Assembly: GCA_015063655.1 (NCBI GenBank)
Contig: SVTU01000033.1
Span: 1-12,339 of the forward strand
Length of the DNA: 12,339 nt
Direction of reading: 5' to 3'
From: Oscillospiraceae bacterium
Lineage (GTDB): Bacteria > Bacillota > Clostridia > Oscillospirales > CAG-272
Each line of letters opens with the position of its first letter. Position 1 is the first letter of the stretch. The notes beneath the pieces are model-generated. The model saw nothing but the letters and a program-made list of their open reading frames with translations, was not told the DNA's origin and ran no database searches. The translations under genes were made by a program, and so were the position numbers. Shown here piece by piece: positions 1-6,718 of this stretch.

Positions 1-465
1 AAGTGCCTCGGCGATCAAGGCCGCCTGGTCAAAGCCTCGGCGCAAGACCGCCTTGTCGCTACGGGGTGCGTAAGTGACCACAAGCTCTGTGGGTGACACC
101 CCCAAAAGCTCGCACTCCTCACGCAGAACAAACGCCAGCTGAAGGGCAAAAAACTTGGCTACTCGGCGATTGCGGTTATCCTTCAAAAAAAGCACCGCTC
201 GGCGAGAGGCACTGCCGCCATCCGTCTCGTAAAAGGTCAGACGCCGCAAGGCCAGCATGCCCGATTTTGACAGGTTGTCCGACATACAGCGGCATTCGCT
301 CACCGATTGCAGGCACTGCCCGCAGGAGCACACCTTTTCCTTATCCCACACCTCACGGCAGGACGGGCAAAAGGCCTCCTCCCGCTCTTCAAAGCGCAGC
401 AGCTCGCCGCAAGAGGCACACGTCCGTATCAGAAAAAAGCGTTGCCAAAGCTCTCTTGCCGTCAT
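1..465 (-). CDS. comF: ComF family protein (phosphoribosyltransferase-like), N-terminal 155 residues, cut by window edge
   Basis: My reading of the minus strand from 465 gives 155 uninterrupted codons that run off the window. The ATG at 465-463 overlaps the recD2 stop as ATGA, so translation is probably coupled to recD2. The N-terminus is cysteine-rich: CxxC at residues 16-19, CxxC at 33-36, then cysteines 46, 48, 51, 58 and 60, which suggests zinc-ribbon-type metal sites. The segment LFLKDNRNRRVAKFFA (about 92-107) matches the family's conserved lysine region. RRGFDQAALIAEAL at 142-155 matches the ComF RGFNQ motif that begins the phosphoribosyltransferase-like domain. ComF proteins help single-stranded DNA enter the cytosol during natural transformation, but many bacteria carry comF without proven competence. 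The usual PVP stretch before RGFNQ reads TYAP here. The catalytic C-terminal part lies outside the window, so whether the gene is intact is unknown. Confidence 0.85.
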   Translation of the reverse strand, partial: MTARELWQRFFLIRTCASCGELLRFEEREEAFCPSCREVWDKEKVCSCGQCLQSVSECRCMSDNLSKSGMLALRRLTFYETDGGSASRRAVLFLKDNRNRRVAKFFALQLAFVLREECELLGVSPTELVVTYAPRSDKAVLRRGFDQAALIAEAL

Positions 466-2696
466 GCCCGCTCCTCCGCCTTTCTCAGACGCTCGCCAAG
501 TCCCGTATAGCGCATGGATTGCTGGTCGTTATCCACCATGCGATGCACCACGTCCTCCATGCCCACCAAAATCACCATGCGCTGAGCACGGGTCACGGCG
601 GTATACAGCAAGTGGCGTGTTTGCAGCATCGGTGCGGCCGTGCACATGGGAAGAATGACGATGGGATATTCACTGCCCTGACTCTTATGCACGGTAATAG
701 CATACGCATGCTCCAGGTCGTCAAGCAGCGTCAGATCGTATATCACACGGCGATCGTCAAACAGCACCACCATCTTCTGCTCATCGGGCAAAAGCTCCTG
801 AACGTGCCCGATGTCGCCGTTAAAGATACCGCTTCCGTCCTTTCCGTCCGTCTCTCTCTGCCACAGCATATCGTAATTGTTGCGGATCTGCATCACGCGG
901 TCGCCCTCACGGTACACCACGTCACGGAAGCGGAACTCCCGCTTCCCCGCCCTTGGCGGATTGAGAGCCTGCTGAAGCATGACGTTGAGATGCTCCGTGC
1001 CCGCCTCACCCTTGCGGGAGGCCGTGATCACCTGTATGCCGTTCTTGGCGATCTCTCCGTACGTTCTCGGCAAACGGTTTTGACACAGATCCACCACCGT
1101 TGCGGCGATCTGCCAATCATTCTGACGGGGCAAGAAGAAGAAATCGTTGTCCTTGACCGTCAGTACGGGATAGTCGCCTCGGTTGATAGCATGGGCATTG
1201 GTCACGATCATGCTCTGCCCCGCCTGGCGGAAGATCTCGGAAAGACGCACGGTAGCAAATCGGCTGCTGTCCAAAATATCGTGAAGCACGTTACCCGCTC
1301 CCACCGAGGGGAGCTGATCGGCATCACCAATGATGATCAGCCTTGCCCCCGGCTTTACGGCACGCAAAAGAGCCGCCATCAAGGCACTATCGATCATGGA
1401 CGCCTCGTCCAAAATAATAACGCTCTCGTCCAACAGCTCGTTTTCGTTTCGGTTAAACATGGCCTTGCCGTTCTCGGAATAAGTCATCTCCAAAAGACGG
1501 TGGATAGTCTTGGCCTCCATTGAGGTAGACTCCGAAAGCCGTTTGGCGGCACGCCCCGTAGGGGCTGCCAGGGCGATGTCAAAGCCCATCGAATCAAAAA
1601 TGTGAAGCAAGGCACGCACCACGGTGGTCTTACCCGTTCCGGGGCCTCCTGTGAGGATCATCACGCCGTAGCGCAGGGCATCGGCGATGGCCGCCTTTTG
1701 TCCTGCCGCATAGGCGATGCCGTTGCTCGCCTCCTCCCGCTCAATAAAACGGTCAATATCGGGCAGAGACACGGCAGAGCACACGGTATCCAACAACTGC
1801 AGCTTCTCGGCAATGTACTTCTCGTTCTGATACGACTCACGGTCGTAGATCATCTGCTCCCGCTCCCACACGGTATAGTTCAGCTGTCCCTTGCGCAAAA
1901 GCTCGGTGATGGCACGCTCGATCTGCTCCCCATCAACACCCAAAAGCTCAGCCGTCGCCTGCACAAGCATACGTCTTGGCAGGCAGGTGTGGCCATGGCG
2001 TATAGCGTTTTTGGACAGCACGTAGAGAACACCGCTCATCATGCGGTCAAGGCTGTCCTGTGCCATGCCAAAGGACACGGCGATCGCATCCGCTCTCTCA
2101 AAGCCGATCCCGTCGATCTCGTTGCAAAGGCGGTAAGGATTTTTCTTGGCAATGTCCACGCAGGCACTGCCCCACTGCTTGTAAATTCGCACCGTCATGG
2201 CAGCCCCAAAGTATTCACGAAAAAACATCATAGCAGAGCGCATGCCCGCCTGCTCCTTGAAATTCTCGCTTGCCTCCATGGCCAGCTTACGTGAAATACC
2301 CTTGATCTCGGTCAGCCAATCGGGGTGGTTTTCGATCACGTCGAAGGTGTCCTCTCCAAACCGCTCCACGATCCGTTGAGCGGTCTTCGGCCCGATGCCC
2401 TTGATGGCACGTGAAGAAAGATAGCGCAAAATGGAGGCCGTATCGGCAGGCATATACCGCTCGTATTGCGACACGGCAAATTCTCGGCCGTACTTGGGAT
2501 TATGCCGCCATCTGCCGTATACCACAACGGCATCGCCCTCTGCCACCATGGGCAAAACGCCCACCACAGTGACGATATCGTCTCGCTCGGTCGCCATGTC
2601 ACAAATGGCATAGCCCGTATCGTCATTGGTATAAATGACGCTCTCGATGCTGCCCTCAAGCTTGATCAGCTCTTCCTTTTCCTGCTCCCACGCCAC
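462..2696 (-). CDS. recD2: RecD2-type ATP-dependent 5'-3' DNA helicase
   Basis: This 744-residue protein is a RecD2 (RecD-like, SF1B) helicase. The family unwinds DNA 5' to 3' without RecBC and acts in recombination, repair and replication-fork maintenance. From N to C it shows an OB-like region, helix-hairpin-helix segments (AIKGIGPKTAQRIVERFG at 97-114 and a second near 128-139), Walker A GGPGTGKTT at 350-358, motif Ia APTGRAAKRL at 378-387, Walker B IILDEASMID at 427-436, motif III GDADQLPSVGAG at 457-468, a late VHKSQGSEYP at 669-678 and motif VI LLYTAVTRAQ at 696-705. All core motifs are intact and the length is normal for the family. The start is GTG at 2696-2694, chosen because AAGGGAGG lies nine bases upstream (2713-2706). 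It follows metK by 72 bases and overlaps comF by four. The metK-recD2-comF order fits other Clostridia as I recall them. Confidence 0.96.
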   Translation of the reverse strand: MAWEQEKEELIKLEGSIESVIYTNDDTGYAICDMATERDDIVTVVGVLPMVAEGDAVVVYGRWRHNPKYGREFAVSQYERYMPADTASILRYLSSRAIKGIGPKTAQRIVERFGEDTFDVIENHPDWLTEIKGISRKLAMEASENFKEQAGMRSAMMFFREYFGAAMTVRIYKQWGSACVDIAKKNPYRLCNEIDGIGFERADAIAVSFGMAQDSLDRMMSGVLYVLSKNAIRHGHTCLPRRMLVQATAELLGVDGEQIERAITELLRKGQLNYTVWEREQMIYDRESYQNEKYIAEKLQLLDTVCSAVSLPDIDRFIEREEASNGIAYAAGQKAAIADALRYGVMILTGGPGTGKTTVVRALLHIFDSMGFDIALAAPTGRAAKRLSESTSMEAKTIHRLLEMTYSENGKAMFNRNENELLDESVIILDEASMIDSALMAALLRAVKPGARLIIIGDADQLPSVGAGNVLHDILDSSRFATVRLSEIFRQAGQSMIVTNAHAINRGDYPVLTVKDNDFFFLPRQNDWQIAATVVDLCQNRLPRTYGEIAKNGIQVITASRKGEAGTEHLNVMLQQALNPPRAGKREFRFRDVVYREGDRVMQIRNNYDMLWQRETDGKDGSGIFNGDIGHVQELLPDEQKMVVLFDDRRVIYDLTLLDDLEHAYAITVHKSQGSEYPIVILPMCTAAPMLQTRHLLYTAVTRAQRMVILVGMEDVVHRMVDNDQQSMRYTGLGERLRKAEERA

Positions 2697-2723
2697 TGTG
2701 TCACGCCTCCCTTCGCTGAATAT

Positions 2724-2770
2724 GCAGAAGTCGATTGCAACTGTATCGCAACCGACTGCTCTGCTTTTTT
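2724..2770. other. Long hairpin in the metK-recD2 gap, followed by T6 on the plus strand
   Basis: The 72-base gap between metK and recD2 holds an inverted repeat. GCAGA (2724-2728) pairs with TCTGC (2760-2764), and GTCGATTGC (2730-2738) pairs with GCAACCGAC (2748-2756), with a nine-base loop. Read on the minus strand, the single imperfect position is a G-U wobble; on the plus strand it is an A-C mismatch. On the plus strand the stem runs straight into TTTTTT (2765-2770), like an intrinsic terminator. On the minus strand (sense for these genes) no U-tract follows, so it should not stop metK-recD2 readthrough. It may be an mRNA stability element or a stop for antisense transcription. Confidence 0.45.
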
Positions 2771-3953
2771 ATTGTACAACCTCTGCACGCAAGGCATCGG
2801 CCAGGTCAAGTCTCTCCCACGGAGCATCCACGTCTTCTCTGCCCATGTGTCCGTATGCCGCCACCTGGCAGTAGATGGGACGGCGCAGATCAAATTTTTG
2901 AATGATCGCCGCAGGGCGGAAATCAAACAGCTTTTCGGCCGCTGCCGCAATGCTTGCCTCGTCATATTTGGCTGTGCCAAAGGTATCGATCATCACCGAA
3001 ACGGGGCGAGCCACGCCAATGGCATAGGCCACCTGAAGCTCACACTTATCGGCAAGGCCTGCCGCTACGATGTTCTTGGCTACGTAACGGGCGGCGTAGG
3101 ATGCCGAGCGGTCCACCTTGGTCGGATCCTTGCCCGAGAATGCACCGCCGCCGTGACGGGAATAGCCACCGTATGTATCCACGATGATCTTGCGCCCCGT
3201 CAAGCCCGTGTCACCCGCAGGACCGCCAATCACAAAGCGTCCCGTGGGATTGACAAAGATCTTGGTATTCTCATCCATCAAGCTATCGGGAATGATGGGC
3301 TTGATCACGTGCTTGATCACGTCCTCTCGGATCTGCGAAAGTGTCACACTGTCACTGTGCTGAGAGGATACCACCACGGTATCCACACGCACGGGCGTAT
3401 CGTCGTGATACTCCACCGTCACCTGGGTTTTACCGTCGGGACGCAGATAGGCAAGCGTGCCGTCCTTGCGCACGTCGGTCAGGCGGCGTGCCAGCTTATG
3501 CGCCAAGGAAATGGGCATGGGCATCAGCTCCTCGGTCTCGTTGCAGGCATAGCCGAACATCATGCCCTGATCGCCCGCTCCCGTATCCAAGTCGTCCGCC
3601 ATCGTGCCTTCCTTCGCCTCAAGTGCCTTATCCACACCCATGGCAATGTCGGGAGACTGCTCGTGAATCGAGCTGATCACAGCACAGCTGTCACAGTCAA
3701 AGCCATACTTGGCACGGGTGTACCCGATCTCCCGCACCGTCTCTCGCACGATGCTTTGTATATCCACGTAGGCACTCGTCGTGATCTCTCCCATCACGGA
3801 CACAAGGCCCGTTGTGCAGAAGGTCTCACATGCCACACGGGACATGGGGTCCTGACGCAGTATTTCATCCAAAATGGCATCGGAGATCTTATCGCTGATT
3901 TTGTCGGGATGTCCCTCTGTCACAGACTCCGAGGTAAATAATACTTTTTTCAT
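2769..3953 (-). CDS. metK: S-adenosylmethionine synthetase (methionine adenosyltransferase)
   Basis: MetK makes S-adenosylmethionine from methionine and ATP in the cytosol, releasing phosphate and diphosphate; SAM is the main methyl donor. The 394-residue length is typical. Visible signatures are TEGHPDK near residues 12-18 (ATP-binding N-terminal domain), the methionine/ATP motif GAGDQGMMFGYA at 125-136, the phosphate-binding loop GGGAFSGKD at 268-276 followed by TKVDRS, and the C-terminal YGHMGRED. The ATG at 3953 is preceded by AAAGGAAG about six bases upstream. It lies 36 bases after the COG2426 gene, with no SAM riboswitch, T-box or terminator in that gap; a CATAAT sequence at the end of the upstream gene lacks a convincing -35 box. 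Transcription is thus probably shared with ribU and the COG2426 gene, possibly supplemented from a weak internal promoter. Confidence 0.98.
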   Translation of the reverse strand: MKKVLFTSESVTEGHPDKISDKISDAILDEILRQDPMSRVACETFCTTGLVSVMGEITTSAYVDIQSIVRETVREIGYTRAKYGFDCDSCAVISSIHEQSPDIAMGVDKALEAKEGTMADDLDTGAGDQGMMFGYACNETEELMPMPISLAHKLARRLTDVRKDGTLAYLRPDGKTQVTVEYHDDTPVRVDTVVVSSQHSDSVTLSQIREDVIKHVIKPIIPDSLMDENTKIFVNPTGRFVIGGPAGDTGLTGRKIIVDTYGGYSRHGGGAFSGKDPTKVDRSASYAARYVAKNIVAAGLADKCELQVAYAIGVARPVSVMIDTFGTAKYDEASIAAAAEKLFDFRPAAIIQKFDLRRPIYCQVAAYGHMGREDVDAPWERLDLADALRAEVVQ

Positions 3954-3989
3954 GTTCTTCTTCCTTTCGAAAAGCTCCGCACAGAGCCA

Positions 3990-4502
3990 TTATGCACAGC
4001 CTACCAAGCCCGCAATGCCGTAAGAGATCACGGTTACGATCACACCTGCAATCAATACGCCGATCAAAGCAGACAAAACAGCCTTCCAAAACTTCATGTC
4101 GATCATAGCCGCCACAAGTGAGCCTGTCCATGCCCCCGTAGCGGGAAGCGGAATGGCGACAAACAGCGCCACCCCCCAAAACGAATACTTGGCAATCCTT
4201 TCACGGTTCTTCTCCACCTTTCGGTTTAGGAAGCCCGCAAACTTATTAAAAAATCTCACCTTAGAGGCCGTCATCCACACGATGACCTTCTTGATAAACA
4301 GCAGAATAAACGGCACGGGAAGCAGATTGCCGATGACCGACAAGATAAACGTCAAATACCAAGGCATGCCGAACACAGCGCCCATGGGAATGGCACCTCT
4401 GAGCTCAATGATCGGGATCATAGAGCAAAACAGCACACAAAGCTCCTTGCCCACTGTATCTAAGAAAAAGCTCTGAATAGCAGACGTAATGGCGTGCATC
4501 AT
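3990..4502 (-). CDS. COG2426-type small integral membrane protein (Sm_multidrug_ex family)
   Basis: This 170-residue protein is very hydrophobic, with a short basic cytoplasmic linker (about residues 78-105) between two membrane halves. The first half contains PIIELRGAIPMG (30-41) and the second AIPLPATGAWTGS (116-128). These two proline/glycine-rich motifs are diagnostic of COG2426, usually annotated 'small multidrug export protein'. The drug-export name rests on little evidence. The paired motifs resemble the re-entrant loops of DedA/VTT proteins, to which I recall the family being related. The first of two adjacent ATG codons (4502) is chosen because AAGGA lies seven bases upstream. The gene begins 17 bases after the ribU stop and ends 36 bases before metK, so it sits inside the FMN-controlled operon. 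Its substrate is unknown; flavin, lipid or metabolite handling is only speculation from context. Confidence 0.82.
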   Translation of the reverse strand: MMHAITSAIQSFFLDTVGKELCVLFCSMIPIIELRGAIPMGAVFGMPWYLTFILSVIGNLLPVPFILLFIKKVIVWMTASKVRFFNKFAGFLNRKVEKNRERIAKYSFWGVALFVAIPLPATGAWTGSLVAAMIDMKFWKAVLSALIGVLIAGVIVTVISYGIAGLVGCA

Positions 4503-4519
4503 ATTTCAATCCTTTTCTT

Positions 4520-5203
4520 TTATGATGTAGGAATGCCCAGCACAAAGATAACCACACACATAGCAGCGGCGATCACACCCAAGGCGATCACCGTAACCAG
4601 CACCGACCGTAAGCGTGAATGCTCGGACGGTTGCCCCTCGGCGGGCGCGGTGCGCTTGGGGATCATTCCCGTTTTTCTCAATAATTTTGACAGCGGCTTG
4701 TACAGCAGCAGCACCAAAGCCGCATTCATGGATGCCTTCACCAAATTGAAAGGCAACAAAATCTTAGGGATCATGCCCGCCACGGTAGAGGTCGGCATGC
4801 CCGTATAAATGGGTGTTAAAAGCAGGTTCAATACCAGCATAACGGCAGTCACCGAGACCACGCCCGCAAGCAGACCGATCACAGCCCCCGTCATGTTCTT
4901 TTTCATTTTGTAGATCAAGCCCGTCACAAGCGCAAAGGTCAGCGAGGAAAGTGCATTCATAATAAAGCCGATCACACCCGTGCTGCTGATGGTCACCAGC
5001 TCCAAAAACGGAACGGCCACCGCAACGACAGCCCCTGACAAGGGACCTAAGAGCAGTGAAGAAAGCACAATCAACGAATCCTTCACGTCAAGCGTTAAAA
5101 ATCCCGCGATCCCGGGGATTTTCACGTACAGGGTACATACGAACGCCAGAGCGCAAAACATCGCCGTCAGCGTTATCTTTTTGATTTTTACGGTATTTGT
5201 CAT
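4520..5203 (-). CDS. ribU: Riboflavin transporter, ECF-type substrate-binding membrane subunit RibU
   Basis: RibU is the S component that binds riboflavin in the membrane and works with the shared ECF module (two ATPases and EcfT), whose genes are not in this window. The protein has about six hydrophobic helices. It shows the family features FLTLDVKD near residue 35, followed by LLLGPLSGAVVAV (50-62), and PFNLVKASMN (151-160) near the C-terminal part of the core. It is 227 residues, longer than the roughly 190-205 usual for RibU, because a charged linker (about 176-200) leads to an extra hydrophobic stretch (201-224). The assignment is greatly strengthened by the FMN riboswitch directly upstream. 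The ATG at 5203 follows GAGGGAG (5217-5211) by seven bases; that binding site can be masked by upstream leader sequence. The COG2426 gene follows after 17 bases. Confidence 0.94.
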   Translation of the reverse strand: MTNTVKIKKITLTAMFCALAFVCTLYVKIPGIAGFLTLDVKDSLIVLSSLLLGPLSGAVVAVAVPFLELVTISSTGVIGFIMNALSSLTFALVTGLIYKMKKNMTGAVIGLLAGVVSVTAVMLVLNLLLTPIYTGMPTSTVAGMIPKILLPFNLVKASMNAALVLLLYKPLSKLLRKTGMIPKRTAPAEGQPSEHSRLRSVLVTVIALGVIAAAMCVVIFVLGIPTS

Positions 5204-5208
5204 GTTTT

Positions 5209-5236
5209 TTCTCCCTCATAACCAATTTGGGGAGAA
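5209..5236 (-). promoter_or_regulatory. Possible ribosome-binding-site sequestering hairpin of ribU
   Basis: On the minus strand TTCTCCC (5236-5230) is exactly complementary to GGGAGAA (5215-5209), which contains the ribU Shine-Dalgarno sequence; the loop is 14 bases. The left arm also lies inside TATCTTCTC (5240-5232), a nine-base perfect complement of GAGAAGATA (5306-5298), the 3' arm of riboswitch helix P1. This suggests that without FMN the freed P1 arm captures the anti-Shine-Dalgarno segment and opens the binding site. The pairing is seen in the sequence; the switching is inferred. Confidence 0.5.
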
Positions 5237-5254
5237 GATACGGTATGTTTCTGT

Positions 5255-5285
5255 AAAAAGAAAATCCGAATGCCTAAGCATTCGG
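5255..5285 (-). terminator. Intrinsic terminator of the FMN riboswitch expression platform
   Basis: The minus strand shows an eight-base-pair stem, CCGAATGC / GCATTCGG, around the loop TTAG, followed by ATTTTCTTTTT. It lies 12 bases downstream of the aptamer and 51 bases upstream of the ribU start, where a riboswitch-controlled attenuator is expected. The base of its 5' side (GATCCCC, 5290-5284) could instead pair with GGGGATT (5401-5395) at the start of the aptamer, a candidate antiterminator that overlaps the stem by two bases. Confidence 0.88.
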
Positions 5286-5297
5286 GGATCTCTACAC

Positions 5298-5408
5298 TAT
5301 CTTCTCTCATCCGGACTGTACCGTCGGCACAGGAATCTCACCTGTTCGGCTCTTTTGGAGTTCGCGGGCTTTACCGCCGGTATGGAATTTCACCAATCCC
5401 CAAAGATA
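5298..5408 (-). ncRNA. FMN riboswitch (RFN element)
   Basis: The minus strand matches the RFN consensus along its length. Helix P1 is formed by TATCTT (5408-5403) and AAGATA (5303-5298). Between them come, in order, the conserved GGGGATTGGTGAAATTCC, ACCGGCGGT, AAGCCCGCGA, GCCGAACAGGTGAGATTCC, TGCCGACGGT and AGTCCGGATGAGAGAAG. These are the six-helix junction elements that bind flavin mononucleotide. In this family FMN binding normally turns off riboflavin synthesis or uptake genes. Here it precedes ribU, with both a terminator and a possible site-masking hairpin in between. The aptamer begins only five bases after the hairpin that follows tuf. Confidence 0.97.
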
Positions 5409-5413
5409 TTTTG

Positions 5414-5441
5414 GCAACGGGGCTGTAAACAGCCCCGTTGC
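5414..5441 (-). other. Strong hairpin after tuf, possible terminator or processing structure
   Basis: A perfect 12-base-pair stem, GCAACGGGGCTG / CAGCCCCGTTGC, surrounds the loop TTTA on the minus strand, 19 bases after the tuf stop codon. The sequence after it reads CAAAATATCTTTGG, which is not a proper U-tract, so termination may be inefficient. It could instead protect the 3' end of the str operon mRNA. Confidence 0.6.
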
Positions 5442-5468
5442 ATATAGTGAGTATGATTAATTACTCAA
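5441..5468 (-). promoter_or_regulatory. Weak candidate promoter for the FMN leader, overlapping the tuf stop
   Basis: TTGAGT (5468-5463) and TATATG (5446-5441) are separated by 16 bases, each matching four of six sigma-A consensus positions. The -35 box lies in the last tuf codons. A start about seven bases after the -10 box would fall within the left arm of the tuf hairpin, so a transcript from here could not fold that hairpin and would carry a complete aptamer. The match is modest; readthrough from tuf is the alternative. Confidence 0.3.
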
Positions 5469-6666
5469 TGATGGTGGAAACAACGCCGGAACCAACGGTT
5501 CTACCACCCTCACGGATAGCGAAGCGGAGACCCTCCTCGCAAGCGATGGGCGTGATAAGCTCAACAGTCATATCAACGTTGTCGCCGGGGCGGCACATCT
5601 CAACGCCTGCAGGAAGCTCGATAACACCGGTAACGTCGGTGGTTCTGAAGTAGAACTGAGGTCTGTAGCCTGCGAAGAAGGGCTTCTTACGGCCGCCTTC
5701 CTTCTCAGTCAGAACGTATACGTGACCAACAAACTTGGTGTGAGGATGAACGGAGCCGGGCTTAGCAAGAACCTGTCCGCGCTCGATCTCGTCCTTAGCA
5801 ACACCACGGAGCAGTGCGCCGATGTTGTCACCAGCCTCTGCCTGGGGCAGCAGCTTGTGGAACATCTCAACACCGGTAACGGTGGTCTGCTTCTTCTCGT
5901 CGGTCAGACCGACAACCTCAACAACGTCACCAACCTTAACGGTACCACGCTCAACTCTACCGGTTGCAACAGTACCACGGCCGGAAATGGAGAATACGTC
6001 CTCAACGGGCATCAAGAAGTCAAGGTCAGCCTGACGCTCGGGAGTAGGAATGTAGCTGTCAACAGCATCCATCAGTTCCCAAATAGGAGCATACTCGGGA
6101 GCGTTAACGTCAGTGCTAGCGGACTCGAGAGCGTTACGAGCAGAACCGCGAATGATCGGCAGATCATCGCCGGGGAAATCGTAGGAGGAGAGGAGGTCAC
6201 GGACTTCCATCTCAACGAGATCCAGAAGCTCTTCGTCATCAACAAGGTCAGTCTTGTTCATGAATACAACGATAGCGGGAACGCCAACCTGACGAGCAAG
6301 CAGAACGTGCTCGCGGGTCTGCTGGAGAGGACCGTCGGTACCTGCAACAACGAGGATAGCGCCATCCATCTGTGCAGCACCGGTGATCATGTTCTTAACG
6401 TAGTCGGCGTGGCCGGGGCAGTCAACGTGAGCGTAGTGACGGTTGTCAGTCTCGTACTCAACGTGTCTGGTGTTGATTGTGATACCTCTTGCCTTCTCCT
6501 CGGGAGCGTTGTCGATCTGGTCGTATGCCATAGCCTCGACAGCACCGTTCTTCAAAGAAAGGGTCTTGGTGATCGCAGCGGTCAGGGTGGTCTTACCGTG
6601 GTCAACGTGACCAATGGTACCAATGTTTACGTGGGGCTTGGTGCGTTCAAATGTAGCTTTTGCCAT
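5461..6666 (-). CDS. tuf: Translation elongation factor EF-Tu
   Basis: EF-Tu carries aminoacyl-tRNA to the ribosomal A site in a GTP-dependent way. The 401-residue protein has all GTPase motifs: P-loop GHVDHGKT (19-26), switch I RGITI (60-64), DCPGH (82-86), NKTD (137-140) and RGSA (173-176). The two beta-barrel domains follow, including RGTVATGRVERG (230-241) and the terminal GRTVGSGVV. After switch II it reads GTDGPLQQTREH (109-120), where most bacteria have DGPMPQTREH. Switch I continues NTRHVEY rather than the usual STAHVEY. GGAGG lies nine bases before the ATG at 6666. The gene follows fusA by 52 A/T-rich bases and is last in the str operon. Expression is probably high and driven from the promoter upstream of rpsL. 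Confidence 0.99.
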   Translation of the reverse strand: MAKATFERTKPHVNIGTIGHVDHGKTTLTAAITKTLSLKNGAVEAMAYDQIDNAPEEKARGITINTRHVEYETDNRHYAHVDCPGHADYVKNMITGAAQMDGAILVVAGTDGPLQQTREHVLLARQVGVPAIVVFMNKTDLVDDEELLDLVEMEVRDLLSSYDFPGDDLPIIRGSARNALESASTDVNAPEYAPIWELMDAVDSYIPTPERQADLDFLMPVEDVFSISGRGTVATGRVERGTVKVGDVVEVVGLTDEKKQTTVTGVEMFHKLLPQAEAGDNIGALLRGVAKDEIERGQVLAKPGSVHPHTKFVGHVYVLTEKEGGRKKPFFAGYRPQFYFRTTDVTGVIELPAGVEMCRPGDNVDMTVELITPIACEEGLRFAIREGGRTVGSGVVSTIIE

Positions 6667-6718
6667 TTTGAATTTCCTCCGTTATACTTATTTTTAATTT
6701 TTTTATGGTTGACCTGTA

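Noticed and set aside
93..1523. 476-codon plus-strand open frame opposite recD2 and comF
   Set aside because: It is antisense to conserved helicase motifs and a conserved ComF start; no family features are seen.
2466..3941. 491-codon plus-strand open frame opposite metK and the recD2 start
   Set aside because: It spans two unmistakable genes and an intergenic gap on the other strand; the His-rich, low-similarity translation is typical of an antisense shadow.
3954..4030. Internal metK promoter with CATAAT near 3990
   Set aside because: The -10 match overlaps a stop codon, and the only -35 candidate (TTGCGG) sits at a 15-base spacing; too weak to annotate, though it cannot be excluded.
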